From Paramecium octaurelia (lineage: Eukaryota; Ciliophora; Oligohymenophorea; Peniculida; Parameciidae), in the NCBI GenBank assembly GCA_905182995.1, contig CAJJDP010000097.1, positions 313,897 to 377,896 on the forward strand: 64,000 nt of DNA, written 5' to 3'. How positions within the stretch are numbered: the first letter of the stretch is position 1; every line of letters begins with the position of its first letter. Below the pieces are notes generated by a model. That model was not told where the DNA came from. It made no database searches and saw only the letters and a list, made by a program, of their open reading frames with translations. Position numbers and translations under genes: made by a program. Positions 1-12,441 of this stretch are shown one piece after another.

Positions 1-1560
1 AACGAGATTATGACTGAAATAGTAAATGGCAATGCTATTAGGATTGTTTAAACTTTGTAATCTTGCATGTAAGGATGGCAAATGTAGAATTCAATCAATT
101 ACCCAACTTATAATATAAGTACCACACTATTGTTTAAGTAGTAATGAGTTGAAGTTCGATCAAAATTGACATCAAAATAGATCAACACATAAAACCATTA
201 AATAAGTATTGGTATCACTACTATGAATTATTGAAGAATAAACCAGAAGGACTGAACCAATCGCAAATGATTGTGATCTCGAATAGTGTAAGTCTTTTAA
301 ACACGCATTGAAACATTCCATGCTAATAGGCATCCTATGTTTGTTAGTACATTGAAAAATGTCATCAATCCTTAGAGAGTGTAGCTTAAGCTTTCATCTC
401 CAAAAATAATCACCCAAATCATAAAGTTCCAAAGCATCAGAGGAATAATAAATATATGCGGAAACACATTCAACATAGTAGCTGTTGCGAATTTCTCCAG
501 TTGCTAGAATGAGGTCTACTCATTGCCCATCAATTGCTTCTACATAAAATACTCAATGTAATTGTGCATGTTATATGATCTATTCAACAAGGTTAGATTG
601 TCTAATCAAAAGAAAACTCATACAATTCAAATTATTCTGCTCATCAATTGATGAACGATGCTTGATTGTACTATACTCATAGTATTACTTATGCATTGCA
701 ATCACATTCGCACACACAGGCGTAAATAGGATTAGGATTGACACCAATTAAAACCCAATTATTCCTGAATTAGGCATACTCTCAAGAATTAAAATTGAGG
801 GAACGCACAATTTAGAAATCAATTCAAATAATGAATAAGACTCCGTTGGTTCAATTTTCTTATTATAAAGTCTTACTTGAAGGATTTCAATTATTACTTT
901 GAACATAAACAACAATGCCAATCTTTGAAAATGACCTACTACTTCAACGAAAATCCATAAATACTTATAGTCTCGAGAAAGTATGATCTAAGAAAACCCT
1001 ATTGTAAATTGCTAATATTCCAACCAATATTGTTTAATCATTTAATTTTTTATAATCGATCTAAAATAACACTAATAACACTTATTATTCAACTTAATCA
1101 ATTAAATGCTCATAATCAAATATTAAATCCCTTAATGTTGTTATCACTTTATTTATTTAAGAAACAATCTTCATAATCAAGTAGACTAAATTTAGAACAA
1201 TATCATAATATTTCAACCCAACAACTCTTACGCTACTGGAAAAAATGCTCAACTCAATGAAATTACATCAAACACAATCCACCTTTCTTGAATTCCTTAA
1301 CTAAATTGTTCTCACTATTCAAAAGCGTTAATTGCTAAATTCAACTAAAATTCAATTAAATTTTCTTAATATCAAACCATTAAAGGATTTTATTCACACA
1401 TTCAATTTAATAACTAATTCAGACAGTATAGATGCGAAGACTAGTTCAACTTACTGGAATTCCATATTAACAATATATTATCAGATAATCTTTATAATAC
1501 TATTAGTCATATATCTCAATTAATATAATTTAATTTATAAATAATAATACTATTCAAATC
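1..1560 (+). other. coding-like region, gene model unresolved
   Basis: With TAA/TAG as Gln, long plus-strand stretches stay open without TGA (for example about 330-650, 480-875, 880-1250 and 1240-1550), but in different frames. No single set of 20-35 nt introns that I could find joins them, and overlapping frames are open in the same interval. The first bases read open from position 1, so this may be the 3' part of a gene that begins outside the window, or a decayed gene. I recognise no family. The last open stretch contains hydrophobic residues near 1470-1520. I make no functional claim. Confidence 0.25.
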
Positions 1561-1584
1561 TCAAGAAACTGAATTTATTTAATA

Positions 1585-2050
1585 ATGGTGTTTCTGTTTG
1601 AATTGTGGGAGTTCGTGAAAAAATAGGCATTTGTTGATGTTTAAAGCTCTGCAATTAATATTATTACATATTACACTAAAACTGTATATAACAGATTACG
1701 ATAACAATATTAATGCTTTCTTTCAAAATGGTGCAACTAGGTGAAGACATCTTGAGAGAAGAGGTCATCGATCTGAAATGGAGTTAGGAGAGTTTAATGA
1801 TTGTTGTACTTAAAAATGAATCTTATTCTATGATATAACATTCAAGGCAAAAGAATTAGATTCATATTAATTTAAATACACTTTTTAGATATGATAAGCA
1901 ACTACTTTTACATATAGATTTAGTTGGATGAAGCCAAATCATCTCTTTATAAATTATAATTGCTTTTATCAATGATTAGGTATTTGGAAAAGAATATTGA
2001 GCCATTTGTATAACTGTAGGGGATTTTGTGGAAATTTAATTTTTATATAT
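1585..2050 (+). other. short ORFs only, possible small gene
   Basis: Two short ATG frames are visible: 1585-1756, and 1713-1931 (about 72 codons ending in TGA). They overlap in different frames and no intron joins them cleanly. The remainder up to the neighbouring minus-strand stop at 2051 is AT-rich with no clear coding signal. No family recognised. Confidence 0.2.
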
Positions 2051-2551
2051 TCAGACATGTTCTTCATCTATCCTTTGACTTTATTCTGGGATTAGAGATT
2101 CATTTCTATTTTACTATTAATTTCCTTATGGTTCTTGTTGTGATTCTTCTCCTCTAAACTTATTTCTAATCTTAGAGATTGCCTTGCCAAAAAACTTAAA
2201 CCCTTTTGCTGTTAAAGACTAATCCTAATTTAATGCTTCATTGCTATAAGAAACTCCATCGAATTCTTCTAAAGATGTTGAGACATTCTTCAAAAATTGG
2301 ATGCTCTCATTGTTTCTATATTATTCAATTGATCTAAACAGTTTGTATATCAATCAATACTTTTTTAGAGTTCGTGTAAAAATGTAAAGTTATTTGCTAA
2401 TCATCGTACCAGGACTAAAAGCTTAAGCAGTATTTTAGAGGAATAACTTATTGATTGAAACTATTTTTGGTTGCTCCTGGACAGTTATCTGGGATTATTG
2501 AACCGGGAATTCTTCTTAAATTAATGGAGCACTTTCAGCTTCGTGATTCAT
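2051..2551 (-). CDS. small Gln-rich hypothetical protein (157 aa)
   Basis: ATG at 2551, TGA at 2051. A 27-nt GTA...TAG intron after about residue 66 restores one frame, and the spliced length is an exact number of codons. The protein is hydrophilic, rich in Gln, Glu and Ser, with no signal peptide or membrane segment. A basic stretch near residues 115-130 (KFFGKAISKIRNKFRG) is the only striking local feature and could be an amphipathic helix. I do not recognise the family. The gene is separate from the tetraspanin-like gene upstream on the same strand (stop at 2867). Confidence 0.6.
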
Positions 2552-2866
2552 TTGGATTTATTTAATTAATATTGTATATTATTTAATATATTTATGTAAT
2601 TCCAATCACATATTAGTAAAATAATTCTAAGAATTCCTAAATTATACTCAACTCTAATGATATGAATGCTTGATTATCAAAATAAATATTATTTTATGAG
2701 TATTAACCATTAAATTTATTTTTAATGCTCAAATATTAATTTGATCTTTATAATAGTGTTATTAGTTAGATGGGGGAATTTATAAATTAACATAAATAAA
2801 ATTCTCTTTAAAATTCAAAAATTAACCAATACCATGAATCTTAATAATATATATATTTTTTTTTGA

Positions 2867-3800
2867 TCATTTGCATAACAATCTTAATTCCTAAGCCCTC
2901 TATTTCTCCAAATCATGTTTTCCACAATAAAGGTAAAATATGAAAGAGAACGATAACATGAATAGAATGCCCAAACCCAAAGAGATAAAACCCATGATTG
3001 TTACGTAATCCTCATAATACTTTTAAAACTTTAAGAAACAACTTTAACCTGATGTATTGCCCCTATTGATGTCTGAAAAAACAAAAATGGAAGTGCTAGT
3101 ACACCAACCAGAACACGAAAAGTTCATTTCCAAAATCTAAGCACTTAGAAATTGTTCTTACATTCATCAATTGAACTGGGTATTTGTATTACTCAGTATC
3201 AAATCCTACACAACTTTGTACATTAGATGGCAAAACAGAGGAGGAAAATCCTACCTTTCCTCTTAGAACTGATTTATCTTTAAATTTAGTAGCATCCAAA
3301 TTGCATGGACATTTTACAGAACAAAAAGATTCGTTGGCACTTTTAACTCCGTCACTTAATTCTTTGAAATTCTGAGTAGACTCACATGCTAAATTCTATA
3401 ATAATTCTACATCTCCCAAAATATTCTTTCGACTTGAAATTCAACAAATAAAACAATACAACAAAAAGGATTCCAAATAATAATACACTTAGGTGATGAA
3501 GGATCAAGAAACCTCTTTGGAAACACACTTTTTTAGCTGTAGATCCTAAAATTCCGAAAATTCCGAAAATGATAAGAGAAACCCCAATCACAAGGGCGCC
3601 GTATTTTTAACCAAACATTCCAAAATCTGAATCGAATTTAAAATACCCTAATGTTGATATTTCATGTTACCATCATAATTTTTGAATAGTATCAGTGAAA
3701 CTATGTAAATTCCATAGCCAGTTAAGGTTAAACCAATTGAAATAAGAGTAATTGCACTCAATTACACTACTTTTTAAGAGAGCCATGAGAATAATTACAT
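2867..3800 (-). CDS. tetraspanin-like four-pass membrane protein
   Basis: Four hydrophobic segments are visible. One follows the N-terminus (around ITLISIGLTLTGYGIYIV). Two sit close together (VIGVSLIIFGIFGILG, then SVLLFGILFVVLFYLL). The last is near the C-terminus (GFISLGLGILFMLSFSFIF). Between segments 3 and 4 lies a loop with several cysteines, including CSVKCPC. A short N-tail, a small first loop, a larger Cys-containing second loop and a charged C-tail match the tetraspanin plan, although the diagnostic CCG motif is not obvious. Introns at about 3668-3690 (23 nt) and 3388-3409 (22 nt) are clear; the exons before the last segment are less certain. The start at 3800 keeps the first segment in frame; the ATG at 3786 does not. 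Tetraspanins organise membrane protein clusters at the cell surface or on vesicles. Confidence 0.6.
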
Positions 3801-3884
3801 TAATTATTTATAAATAATATTGATAAGAACAATTAAAAGTTATACAAATTTTAGAGATATAACAAATAAACAAAAAGCTATTCC

Positions 3885-5276
3885 TCAATTTTATTCAATT
3901 TTCTTTGGTAAATTTCTTTATCTTTCAGTCTAAGGTTCTTGATGTTTTAAACTAGTTAGACTACATTACCTGGATAGTTTAGTTTGAGGTTCCTGATTCA
4001 ATTCACATTGAGATCTCCCCTTCTAATATTATTTAAGTTTGTTGGCGTACCATGTGTTGAAATCAAAATATTTATAATCAAGTAAGGCTTAAACAGCTTC
4101 CATAGCTTGACAACAATCAAGTCTCTGTTGGGGTTCAGCTTTTACAAAGAGTTACACCAAATCAAAAGCTGAACCCTTTTCTTTAATTGTGAATTAACAC
4201 AATTTGTTATTTCTAAAAGTTTCTTTTTCATTTTCGCTGTTGAATAGTCCATCTAAGGTCAACAGTTTGTAGAGAATGCATCCAGCACTAAATAAGTCGA
4301 CCTTAAAATCATAGGCTTGTTTCTTGTTCCAAACATTAAGCACTTCTGGGGCAGAATAGCCAGCCGTTCCACAAGAAGGATATTATTCAAGTTATTTACC
4401 ATTGAAGCAAGCCAAACCGAAATCAATTATTTTGATTTAATTATTATGATACATCAGATTTGCTGGTTTGAGATCTCTATGGATTATGCCATTTTGATGA
4501 ATGCTTTGCAATCCTTTGAGGAGTGACTAAATTTAATTTCAACAATTACCTCCATTATGCTCAAGGCTTCTTATATAGTAAAGGGCTTATTTCTACGATC
4601 GAGATGTTGTTTTAGATTGGAGCCAGGGAGGTATTCTGTCACAATGTAATAGTTGAGATCATCTTTGTAAACCTCTTTGATTTCAAGGATGTTCAAGGCA
4701 TTCGATTGTTTGAGTCTTTTTAGTATTTCAATTTCATTTTTAATGGCCGGACTCTGATTGTTTTGACACTTGACACTCTTGATGGCCACGCGATTGGAGG
4801 TGAATCTACAGATTTCCTTTGTGACCTTAACGATATTTGGATATAACAACCTTTCCAAAAGAACCAGTTTATAGGATTTCCTCCTTTTTGTAAAACATTT
4901 CTATTTTTTCGTAACACACAAAAGCACCCATCTTGGATTTGAGGTTGACCATATCATTGGGATTTCCAAAAAAGTCTTTTATTTTATCTTAATACGGGAG
5001 CTAAAATCCAACTATTTTATTGTTCTAAAGAGACCAAGTGAATACTTTGTCAATCTTTAATTAATAGATATATTTTGGATCCTACTGGTTTTGTTTCTAT
5101 ATAAAATTACCAATTTTCTTTACTTCACTTAGAGTGAGACACTGATTTGTTAATTGCAAGTAATATTTTCGATTCAAGAAAAAGTGATGTCTCTCTACTA
5201 TACATTCATAGAGAATGTTGGCATTGTTGGCTAATGAAGTCTGTCCAGAAGACGTAGGAATTAACATTTATTACAT
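3885..5276 (-). CDS. Ser/Thr protein kinase, CAMK/ULK-like
   Basis: About 448 aa. Residues 1-140 are a non-kinase N-terminal region that could be a PH-like module, but I see no decisive motif. The kinase domain follows, with a glycine loop (GSFGKV), a VAIKSVK lysine, the catalytic loop HRDLKPANLM, DFG in IDFGLA and an activation-segment APE (SAPEVL). The motifs look intact, so an active kinase is expected; the substrate is unknown. Two introns are needed: 22 nt (GTT...AAG) just after the glycine loop, and 23 nt (GTA...TAG) before the catalytic loop. The start is ATG TAA TAA ATG; the second ATG at 5267 is equally possible. The tail after the kinase domain is short and Gln/Lys-rich. Confidence 0.85.
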
Positions 5277-5885
5277 TGTAAATAATAATACTCAATAAGC
5301 ATTTAATCTTACTATATTCAAATATACCATCTTGTGCTAATATACACAAAAATGGTTTAGCCGTTATTAATTCATCAAAACAAATTGGTACTCTAATTTT
5401 TACGTTCTTGATGTATCTATCTTTTTAATAGTCTCGCAATAATTGGTAGGTTAGTTTAATCAGACGAATTAATCCAATTAATTTGCGATCAAAGTTGAGA
5501 TGTTTTTAAATTGTATTTTATTTTTTTTATAATTTTTTAGTATATACACATTATAATTAATTATATATTTATTGATCAAATACTTACTAGATGATTGTAA
5601 ATGACTATTCTCCTTGGGATTATAAATGATCTACATTTGAATCGATTCAGGAAATTATGAATCTCAGATGTTTTAGCCTCCTTATTGTATGGGATGTACA
5701 CTTGAATATGAATGTGTATAGTAGGACATAAATCGAAGCCAGATATGGTTGCAGTTTACTTGAATACATCTTCATTTGATTGAATCTCTGTATGTAATGA
5801 AATGATTTATGCAAAGTCAGATGGGTGCAAATTTAAATAGTTTGCATATCAATTATATAACACAATAAATTTTAAAATTAATTCG
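5210..5885 (-). pseudogene. UGA-interrupted coding relic downstream of the PX gene
   Basis: Directly after the PX gene stop, another minus-strand frame is open and protein-like from about 5925 to 5580. It is cut by TGA at about 5849 and again at about 5580. A second protein-like stretch covers about 5510-5210. Neither piece has an in-frame ATG, and no GT...AG interval of normal size removes the stops. The encoded text is not low-complexity and looks like ordinary globular protein, but I recognise no family. A decayed gene or a lost 3' part of the PX gene are the simplest readings; an assembly error is possible. Confidence 0.35.
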
Positions 5886-6597
5886 TCATTATTTAGCAGT
5901 GTTTGATAAGATGCCTCTAAAGATTTTTGATCCTCCAAAATTCAGAATCTAATTAATTTATAAAATTAATGTACTGGTGATTGAAGTTTACTTCCTTTGC
6001 CATTCTCCTTTTCGATCTTACAACTTGAAGGTTTGTGTTCCAAAGATTATGATCTTTCTTTTAATTCTCCTGGAGTGGGAGGAAGATTGACTGGATTAGT
6101 GGCAGGAGTCTGATACTTAGTCCTTTTCACCGTCCTTTTATTCTAATTAGCCAGACCTTCAGCCTTCTTAGCCTTCTCTTTCTACTCCTTTTTGATATGA
6201 ATAAAAATAATATTACTTTGAGGAGTTTCTTTTCAGCTTCTTTTTGGGCGGATAAAATGAAGTTCTTAAAAATTAAGGAATCTCTAACAACCTTAGAGCA
6301 AGTGAGGCTTCTGAAATATTGATCTAGCAATTGCTTCCGTTCCTCTATCAAATCTGGGTCAGAATTGACTGACTTCCACCAATGAGTTCCAGGAAAAGAG
6401 GGTAGTGTTATTTTGAGAGTCTCGAGAGCTTGGTGAAACTTTTTAAGTTCTGAGTATCTTTATTGATTAGAAAAGACTAGTTGATTTTTTTAATTGAAAA
6501 AGCTTGTAAATAGGAGATCACTGTTACTTTAATTGATAATACACTGTTTATTCACTCTTTTGCGATTGAGAAACTGTAATTACGAAGTCTAATACAT
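5886..6597 (-). CDS. PX-domain (phosphoinositide-binding) protein
   Basis: 218 aa, with introns of 29 and 26 nt; the spliced length is a whole number of codons. Residues about 45-115 show the second half of a PX domain: RYSELKKFHQAL, a proline-rich turn (LPSFPG), then RKQLLDQYFRSL and the last helix with VVRDSLIFKNFI. PX domains bind phosphoinositides, usually PI3P on endosomes, and are typical of sorting nexins. No BAR or other domain follows; the C-terminal 90 residues are Lys/Pro-rich and probably disordered. The N-terminal part of the domain is less clear, so the start could lie elsewhere. The frame downstream of the stop is also open (see the relic entry), so the true C-terminus is uncertain. 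Confidence 0.75.
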
Positions 6598-6919
6598 TGT
6601 CTTACATTAAAATACTCTAAATTAATTGCACTAAATAATATTTTAATATTTGCTTAGATTCCATATTGCTTAATGTTATATGATTCGTATTAAATTCAAT
6701 GTTCTTTGATTGGTTGGTTACTAGTAGTAAGGGGGAAGGGGTGAATATAGAATTAAAATGAGGGATCGGTTATTTCTCAATGGTGAGGCAAAGAGAGGGA
6801 TCTGAGCAATCGGGAAGGGAGATGGAGAGGATGCAAAGTGGTCATTGACAAAATGGAATACGAATTTTTCTGTATTATTAACGATATTATTAATATAAAT
6901 AATTATATAGTTAACTAGA

Positions 6920-8889
6920 ATGAATGAGTCAGACAAAGAGAATAAGAACGGTATCAGGCTCAATAACAGGAGGATTATCGGGAATTATTAGCTTAGTATT
7001 GAAATTATGTTAATAACCAGTTAAAACATTGGGAGAAGGTACTTTTGGAAAGGTGAAGCTGGCCGTTCATTTGAAATCACAGGAGAAAGTGGCAATTAAA
7101 ATATTGGAGAAGGAGAGAATAGTAGAAGTGGCAGATGTAGAACGAGTGTCCAGAGAAATACACATCTTGAAATTGATTAGACACAAACATGTAATTCAAT
7201 TGTACGAAGTATGCATTTCCATTCAATATGTAGATAATTGAAACTCCCAAGCATATCTTTATAGTGATGGAATTTGCAAATGGAGGGGAGCTCTTTGAAT
7301 ATATAGTCAAACATTAACGACTTTAAGAAATTGAGGCCTGCAAATTTTATCAATAACTGATATCAGGTATCGAGTACTTGCACAAACTCTGTATCGTACA
7401 TCGAGACCTCAAGCCAGAAAATCTACTCTTAGACTTCAACAATTCTATAAAAATCGTAGATTTTGGATTAGGGAACACATACAAAAAAGGTGAATTGCTT
7501 AAAACAGCATGTGGCAGTCCCTGTTACGCAGCTCCAGAAATGATAGCTGGCCAGAAATACGACTGTTTGATGGTTGACATTTGGAGCAGCGGAGTCATCC
7601 TATTCGCTAGCATTTGTGGATACCTGCCCTTTGAGGTATGATTTAAATACATAATTCATTCAAGGATCAAAACACCTCAGCTCTCTATAAAAAAATACTC
7701 AACGGAGAATACTAGATACCCAAATTTGTTTCAAATGAAGGAGCCAATTTTATCAAGGCAGTTTTAACAACCGATCCCAAAAAGAGGATTACTGTTGAAC
7801 AAATGAAAGCACACCCCTGGTTTAACCTCTACTAAAGTTAGTCCAAGATCTCCCCAGGAATCATCGTTGGATATAACAGAATGCCTATTGATGACTCAGT
7901 TGTAGATTCTTTATCCCAACAAGGCTATGACAAAGAATACATCATTAAGTGTTTAGATGCCAACAAACACAATGATGTTACAACTGCTTACTATTTGGCA
8001 TTGAAACGCAATTTAATCAATGGAATTCAATCCAAAGCTGACATTAACAGCAGCGTTTTCGAAGAATCCCTATTGGAACCTAAATAAAGACCCAAAAAAC
8101 GTACTCATCCATTATAATATCTCGTTAGCTCCCATTTCCAATATCGTCGCCACTTCCATCTTCAAATAAAATAGATCTGGTTCAGTTTAATAGAATGGAC
8201 AAACCAACAACAATTCTTAAAATAGAGGCAAGAGTGTTCCATAAGCCATTAGTGATGACCAAACCTAAATGCTTGTTAACTATGCTCATAAGATGAAATA
8301 CCAACCCATCAATCCACAATAGAAATTTGCCATACCAACAGATGTCACTCAAATAATCTCACTTTAATCTGTCGATGACACTTTAGAGAGACCCAAATCC
8401 ATCTCTTATCACATTCCCAAAAAGACTCCTACCAATCACTAGTCTTCAGAACACAATAAAAGTAAGACTGGTGTCTAAAGAGATTCTGTCTCACCACAGT
8501 CGAAATCTAAATAAAAGAAAAGCCTGCAAACTAAATAAGTGAATTCCTCCTTTGAATATGTCAGTGTCAATAACTACAGTACCAAACAAACTGAAGAACG
8601 CAAGAAAAGCAATAGCAAACATGGAACCAAAGATTTATTTGATTTAACCAACTATCAAAAAAAGTTAATGATTGATTGCAATCAAAAACCTACTAGCCAA
8701 TTATGGCAATTACAAAATAACTTTAGATAGAACTCTAGATTGTATGAGATACCAACTTCGACTAAAACTAGTAACTCTGTCAATAAAAGATCAAAAGTTA
8801 TCAAACAAGAAAATAACAATAAGAGTACAAATCAAAAAAGTACTTTAAATAATAGTTTTAATTTTGATAAAAAATCCTATTATAATTGA
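6920..8889 (+). CDS. SNF1/AMPK-like protein kinase
   Basis: 620 aa. The kinase domain spans residues 17-270: [34 protein letters not shown], and the T-loop [13 protein letters not shown], which is the AMPK/SNF1 signature with the activating Thr. After it, VDSLSQQGYDKEYIIKCL is the UBA-like autoinhibitory segment of this family. The last 270 residues are Gln/Ser/Lys-rich and look disordered; a KA1 domain is not evident. Four introns (25, 25, 29, 28 nt) give an exact reading frame; the first joins NYQL to IKTLGEG. Expected role: metabolic or stress signalling as the catalytic subunit, but ciliates have many such paralogues. A second member lies at 34491-36519. Confidence 0.92.
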
Positions 8890-9059
8890 AAATACTAAAG
8901 CTTCATAGTTTGAGTATGATAATTATACACATTCATATATCATTTTTTATTATTATTTTTGTTAAATTCTCTCTTACTTTACTTTAGAAATGTGTATTAG
9001 ATTATAATAAATAAATTATGTTTACTACTTAAAATTACTAAAAAATATCAATTTAATAT

Positions 9060-12000
9060 TCATTTTGGCATTAATTTGAAATCTTAAAAATGTAAATCAA
9101 CCTCTCTGTTTATCAAAAATAAAGAGTTTAGAACAATATTTTGATATGATTTATTGTTAATCATCCTCTAGAATGTTTCTTTCATGTTTCTATTGTAAAT
9201 ATTATACATATATATATACTTGTATTCCTCTATCTTTTTATCATGAATCTCAAGTGTTATGTCTATCATCCAAAAAAATAGTTTCAATAAATACAACTAC
9301 TTGTTCGCTAATAAAATCTTCGTTAATTTTGAAATGTCAATTTATACTAAATATTACTTAAATTTATTTTCATTGAATTATTCAATTTTGCTGCATTGTA
9401 TCAAAAAGTTAAAGGCTTACAACAAATCAAAAGTGTGCTTCTGTCTAGGATTTGACAAAGCAATTTAGTAAACTGTTGAAAATAGATTGTAATATTATTT
9501 GGGGTTGTTATTGTTTTTAACAAAAAACTTAGGTGTAGCACTTGAAGTAAATCTTAACTCTTGAGCCTTCAAATTGAATAAACATTCCGTTGTCAACAAT
9601 ATTATACCAGATATGTAGTATAAATTCATTGCTAAATGAGTAAATCCTGTTTTTCTGAATTCTAAATAGCTCTTAAGATCTTCCATTCTCATATCGATAT
9701 TGTTAATAAAAGCTTTATGTGTTGCCAGCAATTCGTTCTAATTAAATGTATAAAGTTACAATGTTATTTCCTTTGATGATGTTTTCAATAAAATCTTTAT
9801 GATATTCAAGAAGATTTTATTAGAACTGCTCTTGCACTATAGATTCAATAAAATCCTAAGTTTTTTGATTGTCTCCAAACATATTCTCAAAATTTTCAAA
9901 GAATTTTTTGTTCTAAAATACTTCAACTCCATATTTGTATTTCATCATCTCAGTCTGAATTTTATCGATTGCCTGCTCAAGATTAGGTTCAGTAAGTATT
10001 ATTAGTAATCCTCCGATATCTGGGTATTTTTCAAATACCTATCCTAGGATATCATTCAAAATTAAATTCAATTCAATTATTGTATTTTCATTTTCTATAC
10101 TCAAAAGGGATTGCACAATAAAGAATAATGTGAAGTATTCTAATTTAGAAACTAAGGAAGCAGAAGAATTGTAAATTTCCTTTAAGACTTCCTCATACCT
10201 TTGTAAGAGAATGTCCATTTTATAGCCAATCTTCCTTGGAATGGCATCTTATAGATCCTGCAATGACCAATTGTCACTTTAGTCATTATTTTGGATATGA
10301 GTAGTTTTTAGAGTCATCCATAGGAATAAATCTTGATCTTATGGAAAGTGATTGTTTTCAAAAACCTATGATACTGACCCAGAATCGAAGGCAATCAAAT
10401 AACATTATTCGAATAAGTCATCATCGCAAAATTAATCAAGCTTTTATATTTTCTATTGATTTGTTTCACTAATAGATACATTAAAAACAATTACTTCCTA
10501 ACTTCCAAGAGTTCAAAAAACAATTAGTATTTTTGATTCTTGGCAACTTAAAACATGATAGATTTTGCTTATTATAATTATCCACACCTCATCAATAGGA
10601 ATAAAATTCCACTTGGGTAATATTACCCAACTCTCTGAATGTTTAGACCTTTGGCCAAGATATCATAGTAAATATCTTTAAATTTCTCTAAAGATAGCAG
10701 AATATGGATTACAATTAATATTGGCTAAATCCAAGACACCAATTCTTCTGCTCATTTCACTTTCCAACAATCGTATTGAGTTCTAAAGCAGATCCTTTTG
10801 AATTTTTTGGGATTGGAACTAAATTCCTTTAAATTGGAGAGATAACAATCTCATAATATCTTTGTGATCACTTTGGATGTTAACAAAGCATGAAAACAAA
10901 GATTCGTAATAGTCTGCTTTATCGATATTCTCCTTGATTTTTAGTAAATTTTAGAATTCCAAAAATTGCTCCAATTTTTAGTAAAATTCCTATTCAATAA
11001 ACAATTTTTCAATAATTAGTTGATTGTGTGTGTTAAAAGAGATAGATTTGATGGAGACCGACTTTGGTTAGACTTGATCTGCTTTATTCTCATGTAACAG
11101 GTTTATTAGTTCTTTTGTCTGTCTACTCTGTGTTAGCGCTTCTTTTTTCTAAATTGAATTTATCATCTATAAATGATGCTAGTATATATATTGTTACATT
11201 TTTGTTCATTTGGAATTTGTTGTTGAGTTCTAAATAGTTGGACACTTGTTGCGAATACAACTCCTTGACTTTAAGTTAAGATTAAAACAATAGATTTTGT
11301 TTCTCTTGATCTGCTTTGATTCTTTGACTCAATCTCTATAATTCATCCTTCTTGGTGTATTCTAAATTACGCTCATTCAAGTTAAATTTTTGAAATAATT
11401 AACACACCTTTTAACTGAGAGTGTCAACCAATAAATCTAATATAATTATTTAAATAATACATTGAGTTTGTTTAACATTGATTTGCTTTTGGAATTTTTT
11501 CTGGATCCTGTTTTTTAAATACTTGGTTTGCTACACGAATAGTTGCAATTCCTATTATTTTGTCTATGAATATTAGGCAATCATAAATTACCAATTCTGG
11601 CTTTTCCTTGTAATACTTAACCAGGTTCTCGAATTCGCTTTTCTTGATTGCTTGATTTTGAGCTTACACAGTTGCAGTCGTAGGCTATAGTGGCTGCAAT
11701 TATTGAACTGGTTATGGCTACGGCAATAATCCTTATTGTGTTTAGTTTGCTGGTGGCAATGTTTGCGCTATATTAGAATTATCGAATTACGCTAACCAAA
11801 TATAGATGGGGGCTACTGTGTGTTAGATTATGGATTAGGAATCGTTGTTGGCTGCAATCCTAAATTCATCATTAGAGCACTTTTTATTTAAAATATTAAA
11901 AATTATTAAGCACACTTCATTATACTGAGTAATCTTATTTAAAAGAATCTCAGTAATTTTGGAGGGTAGGAAATCTCCATAAAGAGCATTGTGAATTGGA

Positions 12001-12269
12001 TTAATCAGTAGGTAGTATAGATAAATAAGTACATATATAAATATAGAAAAAGTAATTCATCTTAGTTTGCCAATGGTTGATTTGTGGATTTTAGTAATTC
12101 TGAAAGTGCTAATAGACTTTTTTTATTGGAAGTCCATTTCACCAAAATCTAATTTCCTTTGTACGCATTGCATCTCAGCATCGCTGAATGTTTTTTAGAA
12201 TTTGTCCGCGAATGGTAAACTTTGCATGTATGTTGTTTTGCTTGATGATTTTGGAGGTGTGAAAGACAT
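9060..12269 (-). CDS. large hypothetical protein, model interrupted by UGA
   Basis: A protein-like minus-strand frame runs nearly the whole interval (roughly 1,000 aa). The N-terminal 70 codons (from ATG at 12269) are followed in the same frame by TGA at 12057-12059. No AG acceptor lies within 75 nt after it, so a normal intron cannot remove it. Beyond it, the frame continues with a helical segment, a Gln/Pro-rich linker (about 11650-11780), a charged segment, coiled-coil-like helices (about 11250-11400) and long helical regions to TGA at 9060. Several joins need introns of about 37-40 nt, which is long here. I do not recognise the family; the helical, repeat-poor text could be a scaffold or nucleoporin-like protein, but that is a guess. 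The first 70 codons may be a separate small gene. Confidence 0.45.
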
Positions 12270-12441
12270 TTTGTAAACAATAATTTTTATTATTAAAAAT
12301 ATTATTATTATTTTTAATGCATATATGTATAAACTACTTTTATTTTTCCTACTATTTTATTCACTTATCACATAAAAATTTAATTTTGTTTAAGCTCATT
12401 AAAATTATACGTTGTATGTTTAAATTCAAATTAAATTAATT

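Noticed and set aside
4317-4526. Plus-strand ORF over the kinase at 3885-5276
   Set aside because: It is a shadow of the minus-strand kinase; the catalytic-loop and DFG motifs lie on the other strand.
6721-6963. Minus-strand ORF with a hydrophobic start, overlapping the SNF1-like gene start
   Set aside because: Composition follows AT-rich promoter sequence and it overlaps the well-supported plus-strand kinase start; no homology seen.
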